Part shown: positions 1-21,008 of the stretch, one piece after another
Layout of the letters: each line of letters starts with the position of its first letter
How positions within the stretch are numbered: position 1 is the stretch's first letter
NCBI RefSeq assembly: GCF_932274485.2
Contig: NC_065879.2
Span: 18,774,591-18,838,590, forward strand
Source: Patella vulgata
Taxonomy: Eukaryota > Mollusca > Gastropoda > Patellidae
Direction of reading: 5' to 3'
DNA: 64,000 nucleotides
Position numbers and translations under genes: made by a program
Notes under the pieces: generated by a model
The model's input: only the letters and a program-made list of their open reading frames with translations
What the model was told of the DNA's origin: nothing
The model's database searches: none

Positions 1-470
1 GGTTCCTCTTGAGGTCACAATTATTATCCGATTTAAAACAACGTTCGAATATATCACCGTTACACCATAATGTGGATTGAGTTCGAATTTCGTGAAACTG
101 CCGGACAAAATGGCCGCCCCTCGTACGCAAATAGTGTAAATATCTGGTATATCAAGTTTGTGGACCCTCTAAAGGTCAAACTTATTAGCCGACTTTAATG
201 GTTCCTGTCGATATTCGTGCATATCGGATCGTAACTTCCTGAATTATTGCCTCTGATTGTACGAAAAATCGCGTTTTAAGCTTGTGGTTCCTCTAGAGTT
301 CACAATTATTATCGGATTTAACAAAACGTTCGAATATATCACCGTTACACCATAATCTTGCTTGAGTGCGAATTTTGTGAAAATCCGACCAAAACTGACA
401 GACAAAATGGCCGCCCCTCGTACGCAAATGTAAACTTCTGGTATATCAAGGTTGTGGAGGGCATCTTATG
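1..470. repeat. Two diverged tandem copies of a dispersed repeat
   Basis: The segment starting at base 1 recurs at about 285, giving a period near 284 bp. Both copies share the phrases gttcgaatatatcaccgtta and gacaaaatggccgcccctcg. The same phrases reappear near 60600-60870, and related wording occurs at 22480-22900 and 58750-59480. This is therefore an interspersed repeat family, not a gene. Short ORFs here are chance products of the repeat. The left edge is cut by the window. Confidence 0.75.
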
Positions 471-1211
471 TGAATCATTAAAGTAATAGTCAAACAATTC
501 AGATATATTGCACAGTGGCGTGTCACAGAGTGAAATCAAAAATAGAAAGCTTATTACATGTGTTTTTACATACTTATACTGTCTTCCTTTCCCACATTCC
601 TAGTATTAGGCCATATACTTGGGTTTTTGGAGCGTACAATCAAGGTGTTTGCCCTGGTCATCACCTAACGTCTACAAACCACTATGTATTCCCATTAATC
701 AAGTGAGTAAAAATGTGCAAACTAGACCTGTATGGCAGTGCTGAATCGGCTTTCAGGCGACAGACCAGAAGGAATCATACGAGAGTCCATTCACCGGGCT
801 ATCCAACGATAATTTAGCTGTTTTGATTCGGTAATATCCAACGGAGAAATCGCGTTTTTCGACAAATGTAATGTAATGATATATTACATTATCTGAGCAG
901 ATGACATAACCAGGAGAAATCCTATGTTCATAAGTGCCATAAATGCAAAAATGTCAAAATTACGACTATGCATTGTTTGTTTTTCGTTCGTAAAAAAAAT
1001 CGGTGATTTCGAATTCGTAAAACGTTTTGAAAATATATTTAATCAATAATCACCACCCATTTTTGTTTTGTGGAGTGGGGTGGGGGTAGGTCAAAGTTTC
1101 AGAAAGATCCTATGGTTAGATTCTGAGAAATCCGATTTGCAGAAAACACACACACAAAAAAAAAACAAGAAAAAAAAAATAATAATCTTAACAGAAACAA
1201 TAAGCTTTCAT
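471..1211. other. Unannotated stretch
   Basis: AT-rich sequence with an A-rich tract near 1150-1185. No gene, RNA or element ends recognised. Confidence 0.5.
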
Positions 1212-2414
1212 GCATTATTGAGTATAGTAAGATCCAATACCTATTAAAGTGGAAAAACCTGTCATTTTGAACTGTTAATAAAACCGGAAGTTATACCTCA
1301 AGACCGAACATTTTGATACTAGTTGTTAGTAGGCATCAGAGTCATCATATATGCAAAGGTCAATGGTCATTAAACGGATAGGTCATCAGATAGAAGGTCA
1401 AAAGTCGAACACAATATTATTCAAAGTGAAGCCGGAAGTAAACAAAATCGAAATTCAAAATTAGCTCCCTAATAATTGTTGCCATTTAGAGTAGGTTCAA
1501 AACAGACAAAAAATGAATATCGATTTGAAGGTTTTTTGTAAAATCCAATTTGGCGGCCAAACGGTTGAAAATGCTATGGAACAAGTTCTCTGAAAATGAA
1601 AGATAATATCTGGGGCTAACACCACCATGTGTCATTTTTAGTCTTTTTTTAAAATGGAGAGAATTATTCACGTTCGGCAAAAATCGGAAGGCGTCGGAAA
1701 TCTCCGGAAAGTTTCTGGAAACCGTCATAATTTTTGAAGGCATCAATGTTTTCCTTATTCCTATCAAGTTTCCACTTGATACCTCAAATAGTGACGGAAA
1801 AAACTTTCGGAAATCTTTGATGGAAATATTAATCGAGCGAACTTTCGAATTTCGTAAAACCTTCAGTCAGAGCCCATATGGGATTCGTCCAAAGAATCCA
1901 AAAATGAAAACCCGAAGAAGATCCGTTGAGAAATAACCGAGATATGGGCAATCTGGGATTATTTTCTGTCCCATCCGTGGCCAACTTTGCCTACGTTGGC
2001 AGAATGTTTGCACCTTGCACTGATTTAGCGGTAACTTCAGACCAAAGTCGGCAAAAAGAAAACAAACAACAAACTAAAACCCCTAAGGAGTACTGACGTG
2101 TTTCGGTATGTCACGTCACCTCACGTCACGCCTAGTCACGACAACATTCGAGTTACACCATGAATTATTGAGTATAGTAAGATCCAATACCTATTAAAGT
2201 GGAAAAACCTGTCATTTTGAACTGTTAATAAAACCGGAAGTTATACTTCACGACCGAACTTTTTTATATTAATTAATTAATTGTTAGTAGACATCAGGGT
2301 CATCATACATACAAAGGTCAAGGGTCACGGAAAGCTTAGGTCACCGTCTTGAAGGTAAAGTCGAAAACACTTCAATGTGAAACTGGAAGTAAACAAAATC
2401 GAAATTAAAAAAAT

Positions 2415-4148
2415 CCGGTGGCTGAAGGAGGGGGGGGGGGGGCGGGGAATCGGAACCCGAGCTATGAATTTATGAGACCAAGTTTTTCTAGACCAGTTTT
2501 TTGCGTAGATTCCGAATCTGGGTGGTGATCAGGCGTTTGACGGGGCGTTTTCGAGATATGGGGGTCCAATGTCTACAATTGGGGGAAAATGTGGTTATGT
2601 TGACATATTAATGATGATCATGTTATATAATTATTAAAGAAAATAAATTTCTAGAACTTTCCATCTCTAAATAAGTGTTTATGATACCCCTGGGCAACTG
2701 GTTTGGTTTGTGGCGAGGTAGGGTGGGTGGTTGCAGGTGTGCGTGTGTGTACGGAAGGGGGGGGGGGGTAAAATTGGCGGGAAATGAGTTCACGTCGATT
2801 TAAATAATGATTTTCTTAGAGCTTGATGAAACATCTCTAAATATGTTTATAATATTCCCATTGTGTGGGGATGGACGCCGGAGTGGGTGCCCGCGGGGGT
2901 GGGCGGGTTATGGAGAGGGGGTGGGGGTAACATGTGTTTTTGTGGACAGAAATCATTTGGGTTCAAAATTGACCTTAAAGTGGTTTCTCGTTAGCTTTTC
3001 CATTCATTACCTATTTCGTAATTCAATATATTAAATTATAATGGTACTTTTCAAGAGATCTGGAAATGTACATAAAAATGTTTAGATGTTTAGATATTAG
3101 TTTATTCTTAATCTTCACCAGAAGATTCAAAATCAAAATCTAATTTACTGTGTATTTTATGGACATTTCCAGATACTTGAAAAGTACCATTATAATTTAA
3201 TATTATTATTTGGAATGACGAAATTGGTACTGAACGAAAAAGCAATCTGATTAAAAATACAGATGTATATTTCGTTTCTTGTTTTTATACTTTCGATGGC
3301 CTACACTGCATGGGTTATACGAGCGGATTTTGACACTATGACGTCAGACTTTGATTAATCAAATCAGCGTTGACGTTTCCAGGGGTTTACCCCACAGTTC
3401 AGTGCAGAGCACGCCAAGAACTCGTCGTAACAGACCGTTTTATTGGCTAATTCCCTCACATCAACTAGACCGCCTGTTATATAACAACTCTTCCAGATCC
3501 TAGTGTTGTGAAGACAAGGAAAACGAAATTTTGAACTATAAAAAACGAAACGAAATAGCATCTGTGTGTTTTAATCAGATTGAACGAAAAAGCTAACAAG
3601 AAAACACTTTTCAGGCCAATTTTGAACCGAATAGTTTCTGTCCCCAAAATTACATTTTGTCCCCCAAACCTCACCTCCCCGCCCCGCCCCATACAATGGG
3701 AATCTTACACACATATTTATAGATGTGCAGCGAAATTAAAAAGTAATGTTTTTACCAAGCTCTAAGAAAATCATCATTTAAATCAACGTGAACTCATTTC
3801 CCGCTACCCCCCCCCCCCATACACGCACACCTGCTTCCCCCACCCCACCTCCCCACAAATCAAAACAGTTGACCGGGGGGGGGGGGGGCATAATATACAC
3901 TTCTTTAGCGATGGACAGTCCTTTAGAAATTTATGTTTTAGTAATATATAAAATGATCATCATTTATATCAACATAATGACATTTCCCCCAATTGTAGAC
4001 ATCGGACTCTCCATATTTCGAAAACGCCCCCTCAAACGCCTGATCACCACCCAGATTCGGAATCTACGCAAAAAACTGGTCTAGAAAAACTTGGTCTCAT
4101 AAATTCACAGCTCGGGTGGCGATTCCCCCCCCCCCCTTCAGCCACCGG
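2415..4148. mobile_element. Fold-back (long inverted repeat) transposon A
   Basis: The ends read CCGGTGGCTGAAGG at 2415 and the exact reverse complement at 4135-4148. The arms of about 0.65 kb pair almost throughout, with the centre near 3085-3165. Phrases such as ttttcgagatatgggg, gcgtagattccgaatctggg and caaaattgacctt in the left arm are mirrored in the right arm. Homopolymer G/C runs lie symmetrically. The right arm is longer because a 339-bp element sits in it. No transposase ORF is seen, so it is non-autonomous. It is related to the element at 14305-15789: both share the terminal CCGG-GGCTGA pattern, a tctaga-containing block and gcgttttcgagatat. Confidence 0.78.
3243..3582. mobile_element. 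Small TIR element in the right arm of fold-back A
   Basis: The terminal inverted repeats are about 30 bp: CAATCTGATTAAAA then a block ending TATTTCGTTTC, mirrored at the right end. The flanks carry a direct repeat of 10-12 bp (GAACGAAAAAGC at 3232-3243 and 3582-3593). The left arm of the palindrome gives the empty-site form (2995-3000 region), which supports a real insertion. A 9-11 bp duplication suits Mutator-like elements, but the superfamily is inference. No ORF of note. Confidence 0.72.
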
Positions 4149-4429
4149 ACTACATGGGGTTGGACGTAGACTGGAGCAGATTATTGTTGATGCTCCTGAA
4201 AGGCATGACAAAGGAAAACCACGCCGACAAATCCGGGTCAACACCGGGATCGAATCCGCGACCCGCCTCCACGAAGAAGATTAAGACAAGTAGAACAATG
4301 TAACATGGTAATCGTTAAAGAACCTACATGTAGCCGTTGCTACTACGATCATAGAGGTGTATATATTGTCAATATATACACCTCCATGACTGCAACCCAC
4401 CTAAAACACCCGCCAATACAAATCGTGAA
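4149..4429 (-). repeat. Possible tRNA-related insertion
   Basis: This segment has no counterpart in the left arm of the palindrome. On the minus strand it contains GGATTCGATCCCGG (near 4243-4256), which fits a pol III B box. No clear A box was found. At 4355-4385 there is a short inverted repeat around tatatattgtcaatatata. Confidence 0.35.
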
Positions 4430-5235
4430 TTAACCGCTAATTATTATTACGTATTGTTTTCGTTAGTGTTTTTATTTTTATGGGGAATTTTGTCAGAGTT
4501 TGCCGCCAAAAATGTGCAGGGTGCAAACACTCTGCCAGCGTAGACGTGGTTGGCCTCCGTGGATCCATTTATTGAATATAAATTGGGCTATTTTTGACAA
4601 ACAGGAAGTGTTTTACGGATGGGACAAAAAATAATCTCAGATTGTCTATATTTCGGATATTTCTCAACGGATCTTCTCCGGGTTTTCATTTTTGGATTTT
4701 TTGGCCGAACCCCATATGGGCTCTTGCTGACGGTTTTTCGAAATTCAGAAGTTCGCTCGATTCAAGAATATGGCGTATCTCCATCACTATTTTTGGTATC
4801 AGGTTGAAACTTGGTAGGAATAAGGAACAGACCGATGCCTTCAAAATGGCATATTCAAAAATTTTGTGACAGGCTTTCGGAAACGTCCGGAAATTACCGA
4901 GTCCTACCGATTTTTCTCGAACCTGGATAGTTCTCTCCATTTTAAACACATACCAAAAAAGGACATATGGTGGTGTTAGCCCCAGATATTACCTTTCATT
5001 TTCAGAGGCCTTGTTCAATAACATTTTTAACCATTCGGTCGCCATATTGGATTTTACAAAAAATCTTCAAATCGATATTCAGCCGCCATTTTATTTCCGA
5101 TTTTCGATAAAAAAAAAATGTTTTGAACCTACTCCAAATGGCAACAATTCTTAGTGAGCCGAATTTTGAATTTCGATTTTGTTTACCTCCGGCTTCAGTT
5201 TGGATTTTGTTCGACTTTTGACCTTCTATCTGAAG

Positions 5236-5478
5236 GGGGGTTGGATGGCTGAATGGTTAGCACGTGCACGCTGTATCATAATGTCTGTCATTGAGTCAAC
5301 TGGCGTGGTTTCGAATCCCCGGTTGTACGTGACAAGGAGTAGGGTCGCCTGTACAACCTCGTGGGTTTTCTCCTGGCCCTCCGGTTTCCTCCCACTGCTA
5401 AAGACCTCTACGCGCAAGCGAAAAAAAATGAACCATATGTTAGTCCCGAAATGACCTAAATGACGTTAAACCCCATTT
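5236..5478 (+). mobile_element. tRNA-derived SINE, full-length copy
   Basis: The tRNA-like head has an A-box match (TGGCTGAATGGTTAGC) and a B-box match (GGTTTCGAATCCC). It is followed by a body with gtgggttttctcctgg and ggtttcctcccactgctaaa, which resembles conserved central domains of metazoan SINEs (Nin/Meta type, from memory). The tail is gacgttaaacccc. Related copies lie at 5826, 6004, 9181 (minus), 16757, 18378, 54375 and 62985. It is inserted in the right arm of the palindrome. Non-coding. Confidence 0.82.
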
Positions 5479-5825
5479 TTCTCTATCTCTCCTTCTATCT
5501 GATGACCGAGCCTTACAATGACCCTTGACATTTGATTCTTACTGTACTCAATAATACAAGTTTAACTTAATTGTTAATGTGACAAGGCGTGACCTGAAGT
5601 ACCAAAACACGTCAGTACTACTTTTGAGTTCTAGTTCTTTTTTTTCAGAAGGTTTATCTTCTGATCTTAACTCAGTATGATTTGGTTCTTTTATGTCGTT
5701 CACCTCTAAATGATGTTTTTTTTTTCTTTTTTCTAATCTAGTGTGATTCCGCTTATCATCAATAATCACCGATATTTAATTGCAATCCCGTGAATTACCA
5801 CGCATTGTTTAATCTATTCTTACAA

Positions 5826-5976
5826 ATGGCGTGGTTTTGATCCTTGTACTTGACAAGGAGTAGGATTGCCTGTCCAACACCGTGGGATTTCTCTAGGTTA
5901 TCTACGGTTTCCTCCCACTGCTAAAGAACCCTACTTGAGTGGACAACTCGACGTTAAACTCTATCTATCCAGTTAT
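5826..5976 (+). mobile_element. SINE fragment lacking the A-box end
   Basis: Starts at the B-box region (tggcgtggttttgatcc) and runs through the shared body (ggtttcctcccactgctaaa) to cgacgttaaact. It is a 5'-truncated relative of the SINE at 5236. Confidence 0.7.
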
Positions 5977-6003
5977 CCGTTTTTGTCTCCAGTCTCCCAC
6001 TAC

Positions 6004-6160
6004 TAGTGGCGTGGTTTCGATATCCGGTTGAACGTGACAAGGAGTAGGGTCACCTGTCCACCTCGTGGGTTTTCTCAACAAACTATTGAAATAGGATTAA
6101 ACCATATGTTAATCACGAAATGACCTAGTTTGTGTCGAGTGGTCGTTAAACACTCTCATC
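6004..6160 (+). mobile_element. SINE fragment with internal loss
   Basis: Contains tggcgtggtttcgatatccg, acaaggagtagggtcacctg, cgtgggttttctc and gacctagtttgtgtcgagtg of the same SINE family. The central tcctcccac block is missing. Confidence 0.68.
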
Positions 6161-6249
6161 ATTATGGTCCTTTGCTTTGCACACATGGCCATAGAATAAA
6201 ATAAAATAGACATCCAAAATGAATTTTTAATTGTTTTGGGGAGACGCTA

Positions 6250-7226
6250 AACTTCAACCCTTTACAACCGGCCGTGAGATGGTGTTCCTACCTTTACGAC
6301 CGGCCGCGGGGGGGGGGGGGGGGTCCTGCCTTGACGACCAGCCGCGGGATAGTTTTCCTCCATTTACGAACGGCCGCGGGATGGTGTTTCTACCTTTACA
6401 CACGACCACGGGACGGTGTTTTTACCTTTATGATCTGCCGTGTGATGGTGTTTCTACCTTTACGACCGACCACGGGATGGTGTTTCTACCCTTAAAACCG
6501 ACCGCGGGATGCTGTTTCTACCTTTACGACCGGCCGCGGGTTGTTGTTTTTACTTTTACGATCGACCGCGCGATGGTGTTTCTACCTTTACAACCGGCCG
6601 CGGGATGGTGTTTCTACCTTTACAACCGGCCGTGAGATGGTGTTCCTACCTTTACGACCGGCCGCGGGGGGGGGGGGTTCCTGCCTTTACGACCAGCCGC
6701 GGGATAGTTTTCCTCCATTTACGACCGGCCGCGGGATGGTGTTTCTACCTTTACACACGACCACGGGACGGTGTTTTTACCTTTATGATCTGCCGTGTGA
6801 TGGTGTTTCTACCTTTACGACCGACCACGGGATGGTGTTTCTACCCTTAAAACCGACCGCGGGATGGTGTTTCTACCTTTACGACCGGCCGCGGGTTGTT
6901 GTTTTTACCTTTACGATCGACCGCGCGATGGTGTTTCTACCTTTACAACCGGCCGCGGGATGGTGTTTCTACCTTTACAACCGGCCGAGAGATGGTGTTT
7001 CTACCTTTACGACCGGCCCTGGAATGGTGTTACTACCGTTACGACCTACCGCGGGGTGGCGTTTCTACCTTTACGACCTGCCGCGGGATGGTGTTTCTAC
7101 CTTTACGATCGGCTTCGGGGTGGCGTTTCTACCTTTACGACCTACCGCGGGATGGTGTTTCTACCTTTACGATAGGCTGAGGGTTGGTGTTTCTACCTTT
7201 ACGACCTGCCGCGGAATGGTGTTTCT
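6250..7226 (+). repeat. 32-bp minisatellite, about 30 copies
   Basis: The unit is about 32 bp (ctacctttacgaccggccgc followed by gggatggtgttt). There is higher-order structure: a roughly 360-bp block including the G-run variant (6300-6322) and the variant gatagttttcctccatttac recurs at about 6632-6910. Because 32 is not a multiple of 3 and the unit lacks stops, all three + frames stay open. Each reads a permuted form of one 32-residue repeat (FLPLRPAAGWCFYLYDRPR and so on). The long ORFs here are therefore a product of the repeat, not evidence of a gene. Confidence 0.9.
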
Positions 7227-7839
7227 TTGAAACCTGTCTTGAAATGGGAATGGGTTTTACTTCCTACTTTTATTCAACAACTGGACATGCGCCATGTGAC
7301 GTGCTTTGGGGTGAAATTTGTCAAGGTTTTTCTAACGACAACGCCAACATGTACACGGTATACCCTTGTCGTCGTCCTGTTCGAACTACTAGACATTGTT
7401 CCTTGTCATGTCCTGCACAACTGACAAGTGAAACATTGGAAAATCTGGAAGTATCGTCTCGGCCAAAACTGGGAATAAACCATGGACCTCTTCTGTAGCG
7501 AGCAAACGTCTTACTCACTGAGCACCACCCACCCCCACCCTCTCCCGTGAATTTCTGACTTAAATTGAAACATATTCTCTCTTATTTTAATGGTCCCAGA
7601 GGTCTGGACAAGTGAATGCATTAATAATGTTATTATCTCCTCGTAGATAGTGATAGTATCATTAATATAAACTATTTATAACAATATCGTTTGTTTGTGT
7701 GAACACGTGTTATATTTATCAACAGCCTTGTGGAAACCATTGACAACCAGATAACCAACCCATCATATTGTCCGGTACACTACTACCGCCTATGCATGCG
7801 CTCATTAATATATTAGTGGTCTTAAGAGTCATGCCAGTG
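7227..7839. other. Upstream flank of the tubulin promoter
   Basis: No gene recognised. Around 7420-7535 the minus strand reads like a degenerate tRNA head (GTGAGTAAGACGTTTGCTCG, later ggtttattccca), possibly a SINE remnant. The rest is AT-rich. Confidence 0.35.
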
Positions 7840-7846
7840 CCAATCA
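7840..7846 (+). promoter_or_regulatory. CCAAT box
   Basis: CCAATCA lies 7 bases upstream of the X-box and about 175 bases before the tubulin start codon. It is a plausible NF-Y site, inferred from motif and position only. Confidence 0.4.
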
Positions 7847-7852
7847 ATAATA

Positions 7853-7866
7853 GTTACCATAGAAAC
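7853..7866 (+). promoter_or_regulatory. X-box (RFX-type site) of the tubulin promoter
   Basis: GTTACCATAGAAAC fits the X-box pattern RYYNYYWWRRNRAC at every position. It lies 151 bases before the tubulin start codon and 26 bases before a TATA-like element. RFX factors drive ciliary genes across animals. The site therefore suggests that this tubulin is co-expressed with the cilium programme; that role is inference. Confidence 0.6.
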
Positions 7867-7891
7867 GCATCAAAATAAAAAAAAGAGTATG

Positions 7892-7901
7892 CATAAATAA
7901 G
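7892..7901 (+). promoter_or_regulatory. TATA-like element of the tubulin gene
   Basis: CATAAATAAG preceded by tatg, 116 bases before the start codon. It would place transcription initiation near 7920-7925, giving a 5'UTR of about 95 nt. Two ATGs (7923 and 7968) then lie upstream of the start codon. The first opens a 4-codon ORF. The second is out of frame with the tubulin start, so the true start site may lie downstream of it. Confidence 0.45.
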
Positions 7902-8016
7902 GAGAGATTTTCATATTTCACTATGAGCTTTAGTTGACCATTACATCAACAACGTCTCCTAATTGTTATGATTTTTGTATTTTTTGTGGCTAAAAATTTT
8001 CAACGTTTTCTTCAAA

Positions 8017-18234
<10,218 letters not shown>

Positions 18235-18299
18235 AAAACTCTTATCTCAAAACCAAAGCAAAACCCTCCTTAAAAAGGTCAATTGTTTCTGGTGTAGTA

Positions 18300-18305
18300 A
18301 ATAAA
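18300..18305 (+). terminator. Alpha-tubulin poly(A) signal
   Basis: AATAAA 66 bases after the stop codon, followed by a GT-rich stretch (tttgtttaagttgtatgctt). Fits a short 3'UTR of about 85-100 nt. Confidence 0.75.
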
Positions 18306-18377
18306 AATCATGCTGTATTTGTTTAAGTTGTATGCTTTGTCGAGATACTGAAACAAATATTCTTAAAATATATATGG

Positions 18378-18560
18378 GGGTGGGGCGAATGGTTCGCACG
18401 TGCGCGCTGTATCATAAGGGAACGGTAGAGATCTGACCTACTGACCAGAATGTCCCGGGCTCGAGTGATGAATAGTACCTGCAGGCAATTAACGGACGGA
18501 GGGTCCTGGCACGGACATTGTCTAGCTGTAGAACAGTAGGACGTTAAACCCCATTTCGTC
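18378..18560 (+). mobile_element. Diverged or chimeric SINE
   Basis: The head gggcgaatggttcgcacgtg and ctgtatcataagg match the SINE family, and the tail gacgttaaaccccattt matches too. The body differs from the other copies (a segment with gcaattaacggacggagggt). Confidence 0.55.
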
Positions 18561-19070
18561 CCATTACATAATTAATAGTCATAGTTAGATGGTCGTAATT
18601 TAATTCTTTTTAACGATAAAGATGGATGGAGACGCGACACACAATATCTAGGAGGGGAGAGAGGGGGGCCAGCCAAGGATGCAGGATTGGTGGGGGGAGA
18701 TGATTGGGCTTATAAGTGGAATAGCCCAGGGCCTCTCTTCATCCAATTCCGGTCCTGCACAGTTATTTATAGTCTTTCGCCCCCTCTCTTCCTTTTGCAT
18801 GGTGATTTGTGTTGGCGTTTTGGTGTAGAATCGAAGAAAGGGAATTGAATATATATACATTGTCTGCCAATTTGAGGTTGGTCACGATGAAAAGTAGGGC
18901 GGATCATTGCATGTTCACTAGTATGCTAATTCCAGTATTTTTATCTCATGATTTCCATGGTGAACCTCATACATGCTTATAAGAGGTCCCAACATGTTAC
19001 TCCATTTGTAGGGAAAAGTTAGGGCCGCTCAAAAAGGCGAGAATTAACATTAGAAGAGTCAATGAGGAAA
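18561..19070. other. Intergenic stretch with repeat fragments
   Basis: 18770-18850 resembles 19530-19640 (tcttccttttgcat-like, then gttttggtgtagaat / tttttggtctagaat), so both are fragments of one dispersed repeat. An inverted relative appears at 23120-23230. No gene. Confidence 0.5.
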
Positions 19071-19489
19071 TTAAAGGACAATATGGGTGCCAGTCATTAT
19101 CACATATGTGATAGAACTGGTTAAACACGTTCCAAATATTATTTTTTCACAGAGATCATTGCTACGATAGATGAGTAATCAATGTTTCAACAATAGGAAG
19201 TGACGTACGCAAAAAGAAAACACGAGTTATCACTCTATAAAACTGGCTGAAGTGACGGGTGATAACTAACAGATACATGGGCGAATTTCTGCTCACTAAT
19301 AATTCCTTCGAAGACCAAAAGTTGTTGTATGGGACTGTGAAAGGATATCTGACAATCCATAAACAAAATTGACTGTCACTAGATAAGAGAACATGAAAGA
19401 AAAATAGAAAAAGTCCGTGCATTACCATGTTTTTATAAGTATCACATATCACATATGTAATAATGACTGGCACCAATATTGTCCTTTAA
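19071..19489. mobile_element. TTAA-type MITE, family R3
   Basis: Terminal inverted repeats of about 40 bp: TTAAAGGACAATATGGGTGC..., mirrored at 19450-19489 (ggcaccaatattgtccttta). TTAA lies at both ends (19071-19074, 19486-19489), as for piggyBac-like elements. Length 419 bp. A second copy in the opposite orientation ends at 60075. Confidence 0.82.
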
Positions 19490-19906
19490 TGGTGTACTGT
19501 GACAAGGGATACAACCATCATATCCCATGAAGTGCGAGTTATAAATAGACAATTTTTCCCTTAATTTTTTTCTTCCCTCTTCCTGCATTTTTGGGTTGAC
19601 TTTTTGGTCTAGAATTGGAGAAAAGGGATCAAATTTGCAATTTCATAGCAGTTTTGGGTAATACTGAGGATATTACAGCGAAGGGATAGGGGGTGTAAAG
19701 TGTCCTTCTGCAGAGCAATCATTGTGTCGGAAGTGAGATTTTCACCCCAGTCAACTTCAAATCCGCGTAGCAAAAAATCTAAATGGTCTTCCCCCTACAA
19801 AATTATGATGAGGGGATTGCCCAATGTTGTCCCCATTGTGCCTATAAAGATTGGAACCAACGGAATGATGAGCAAAAAGCTACAGCTTGTGATGTTACTG
19901 CCATTT
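19490..19906. other. Intergenic repeat-like sequence
   Basis: Includes the relative of 18770-18850 noted above. No coding pattern. Confidence 0.4.
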
Positions 19907-19991
19907 AACATTGAAGTCAATGGGCAAATAATTGCTAGTCTGAGCCATCAGGGTTCAGGCTAGTAATTATCTCCCCATTGACATCAATGTT
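19907..19991. repeat. Imperfect hairpin, arms about 40 nt
   Basis: aacattgaagtcaatgggca at 19907 pairs with ccattgacatcaatgtt at 19975-19991. The inner part ataattgctagtctgagcc pairs with ggctagtaattat. Similar wording (attgacttcaatgtt) recurs near 22620 and 22880, so it may be the tip of a dispersed repeat. Confidence 0.65.
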
Positions 19992-20012
19992 CAATCCATG
20001 ACATTTTTTTAA

Positions 20013-20643
20013 CATTCCGGTGACCTTAATCATTATAACCACAAAAAGCCAACATGGTTGACCATTTCGAGTGTTCACTAAGCCTGGTCAAAGGAACCTA
20101 TAGGAAGTGACGTCATTTTAGTAAGCGAGCACCCTAATTCACGACTGTTTACTTCTTGATCCTTCCGCCTCTAAATCATGAATAGTCAACTAAACCTTGC
20201 AGAAAATGGAAATTCGAATACCCTCGTTGATTTTAGTTAAAAAAAAACTAACAGAAATTGCCATGGCAAAGGCGGAGAATAGGCACTGCATGAGAAGCAA
20301 TTACTATAACAGACTTAAATACATAATTTATGTCCCGGTTTCACTCGGTATTTGGTTTGACTATGTTCCATGTGTAGTTTCGAATGAAAACATCTGTATC
20401 TAGTTTGTTCCCCAAGCGCCAGTCATCTTCCTGTTCTTCAACATGACATGAAACTTGGACAATTGTGACGTGTCAACTCACAAGATGGTGGCGAGCCGGT
20501 GGCCATGTTCGGTGCCTGGTCCATAGTACGATCGTGTACATGTTCGTTTGATACGTTTTTATTTTACCTTACCAGGCAGCATAAACCCAATTCCTCGCGT
20601 TAAAAGATATATCACCCCTTTAAACAGGGCCAGGTCTAAATGC
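20013..20643. other. Intergenic stretch
   Basis: Contains ccttccgcctctaaatcatg (20163), which recurs with changes at 23077, so part of it is a dispersed repeat. No gene recognised. Confidence 0.4.
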
Positions 20644-20798
20644 TAAGGCCACCTGCAGATTTCGTCAAGGTTGCGAGATGTAAATAGGGTTAGGCCACGT
20701 GATTGTTGACGAGATTGTATGTTAGGGTTGGGTTAGGGTTAACGTTAGGTCTGTATACATCTCGTTACCTTTTTTAACCAAATTTGCAGGTGGCCTTA
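20644..20798. mobile_element. 155-bp TA-target MITE with telomere-like core
   Basis: The inverted ends TAAGGCCACCTGCAGATTT and AAATTTGCAGGTGGCCTTA match over about 19 bp. The outermost TA on each side fits a Tc1/mariner-type TA duplication. The core has gttagggttgggttagggtt, similar to TTAGGG repeats but too short to be telomeric. Confidence 0.8.
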
Positions 20799-21008
20799 TG
20801 AAATAGATCTAACCGTATTATCTATGCTCTGACGAATGACGTTGATATAGATATATTGGGCTATCTTTACTTAATGCAGACCATCAATGATTAAATGAAT
20901 GTAGTAGACCTCTTTGACGCTACAACTGAATGTGAAATATTTACCTTGTTTGTGAACCCTCCATAAGTGAAAGTTTTTGTCCGATACGAAACTGAAAATA
21001 TGTGTTAT

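Larger units (their letters stand above)
1212..5625. repeat. 4.4-kb inverted-repeat block with nested elements
   Basis: The left arm (1212-2414) and right arm (about 4430-5625) are reverse complements over most of their length. For example, the wording at 1595-1630 (tggggctaacaccacca) returns inverted at 4968-4985, and the run around 1450 (aacaaaatcgaaattcaaaa) returns inverted at 5163-5185. The left arm also holds a direct duplication: the 95-bp stretch at 1212 recurs at 2161, a period of 949 bp. The right arm carries a SINE (5236-5478). The core is a separate fold-back element (2415-4148). The arms differ by substitutions and small indels, so the palindrome is old. No protein-coding capacity was recognised. 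Confidence 0.8.

Noticed and set aside
3788-4084. 98-codon Pro/Gly-rich ORF
   Set aside because: Runs through poly-C and poly-G in the right arm of a fold-back element; the mirror arm does not preserve it.
5236-5320. Functional tRNA gene
   Set aside because: A and B boxes are present, but no cloverleaf with a sensible acceptor stem; the same head recurs with a shared non-tRNA body, so it is a SINE.
6231-7498. Long overlapping ORFs (up to 229 codons) as a repetitive protein gene
   Set aside because: They come from a stop-free 32-bp minisatellite that is open in all three frames equally; no start context, splice sites or codon bias single out one frame.
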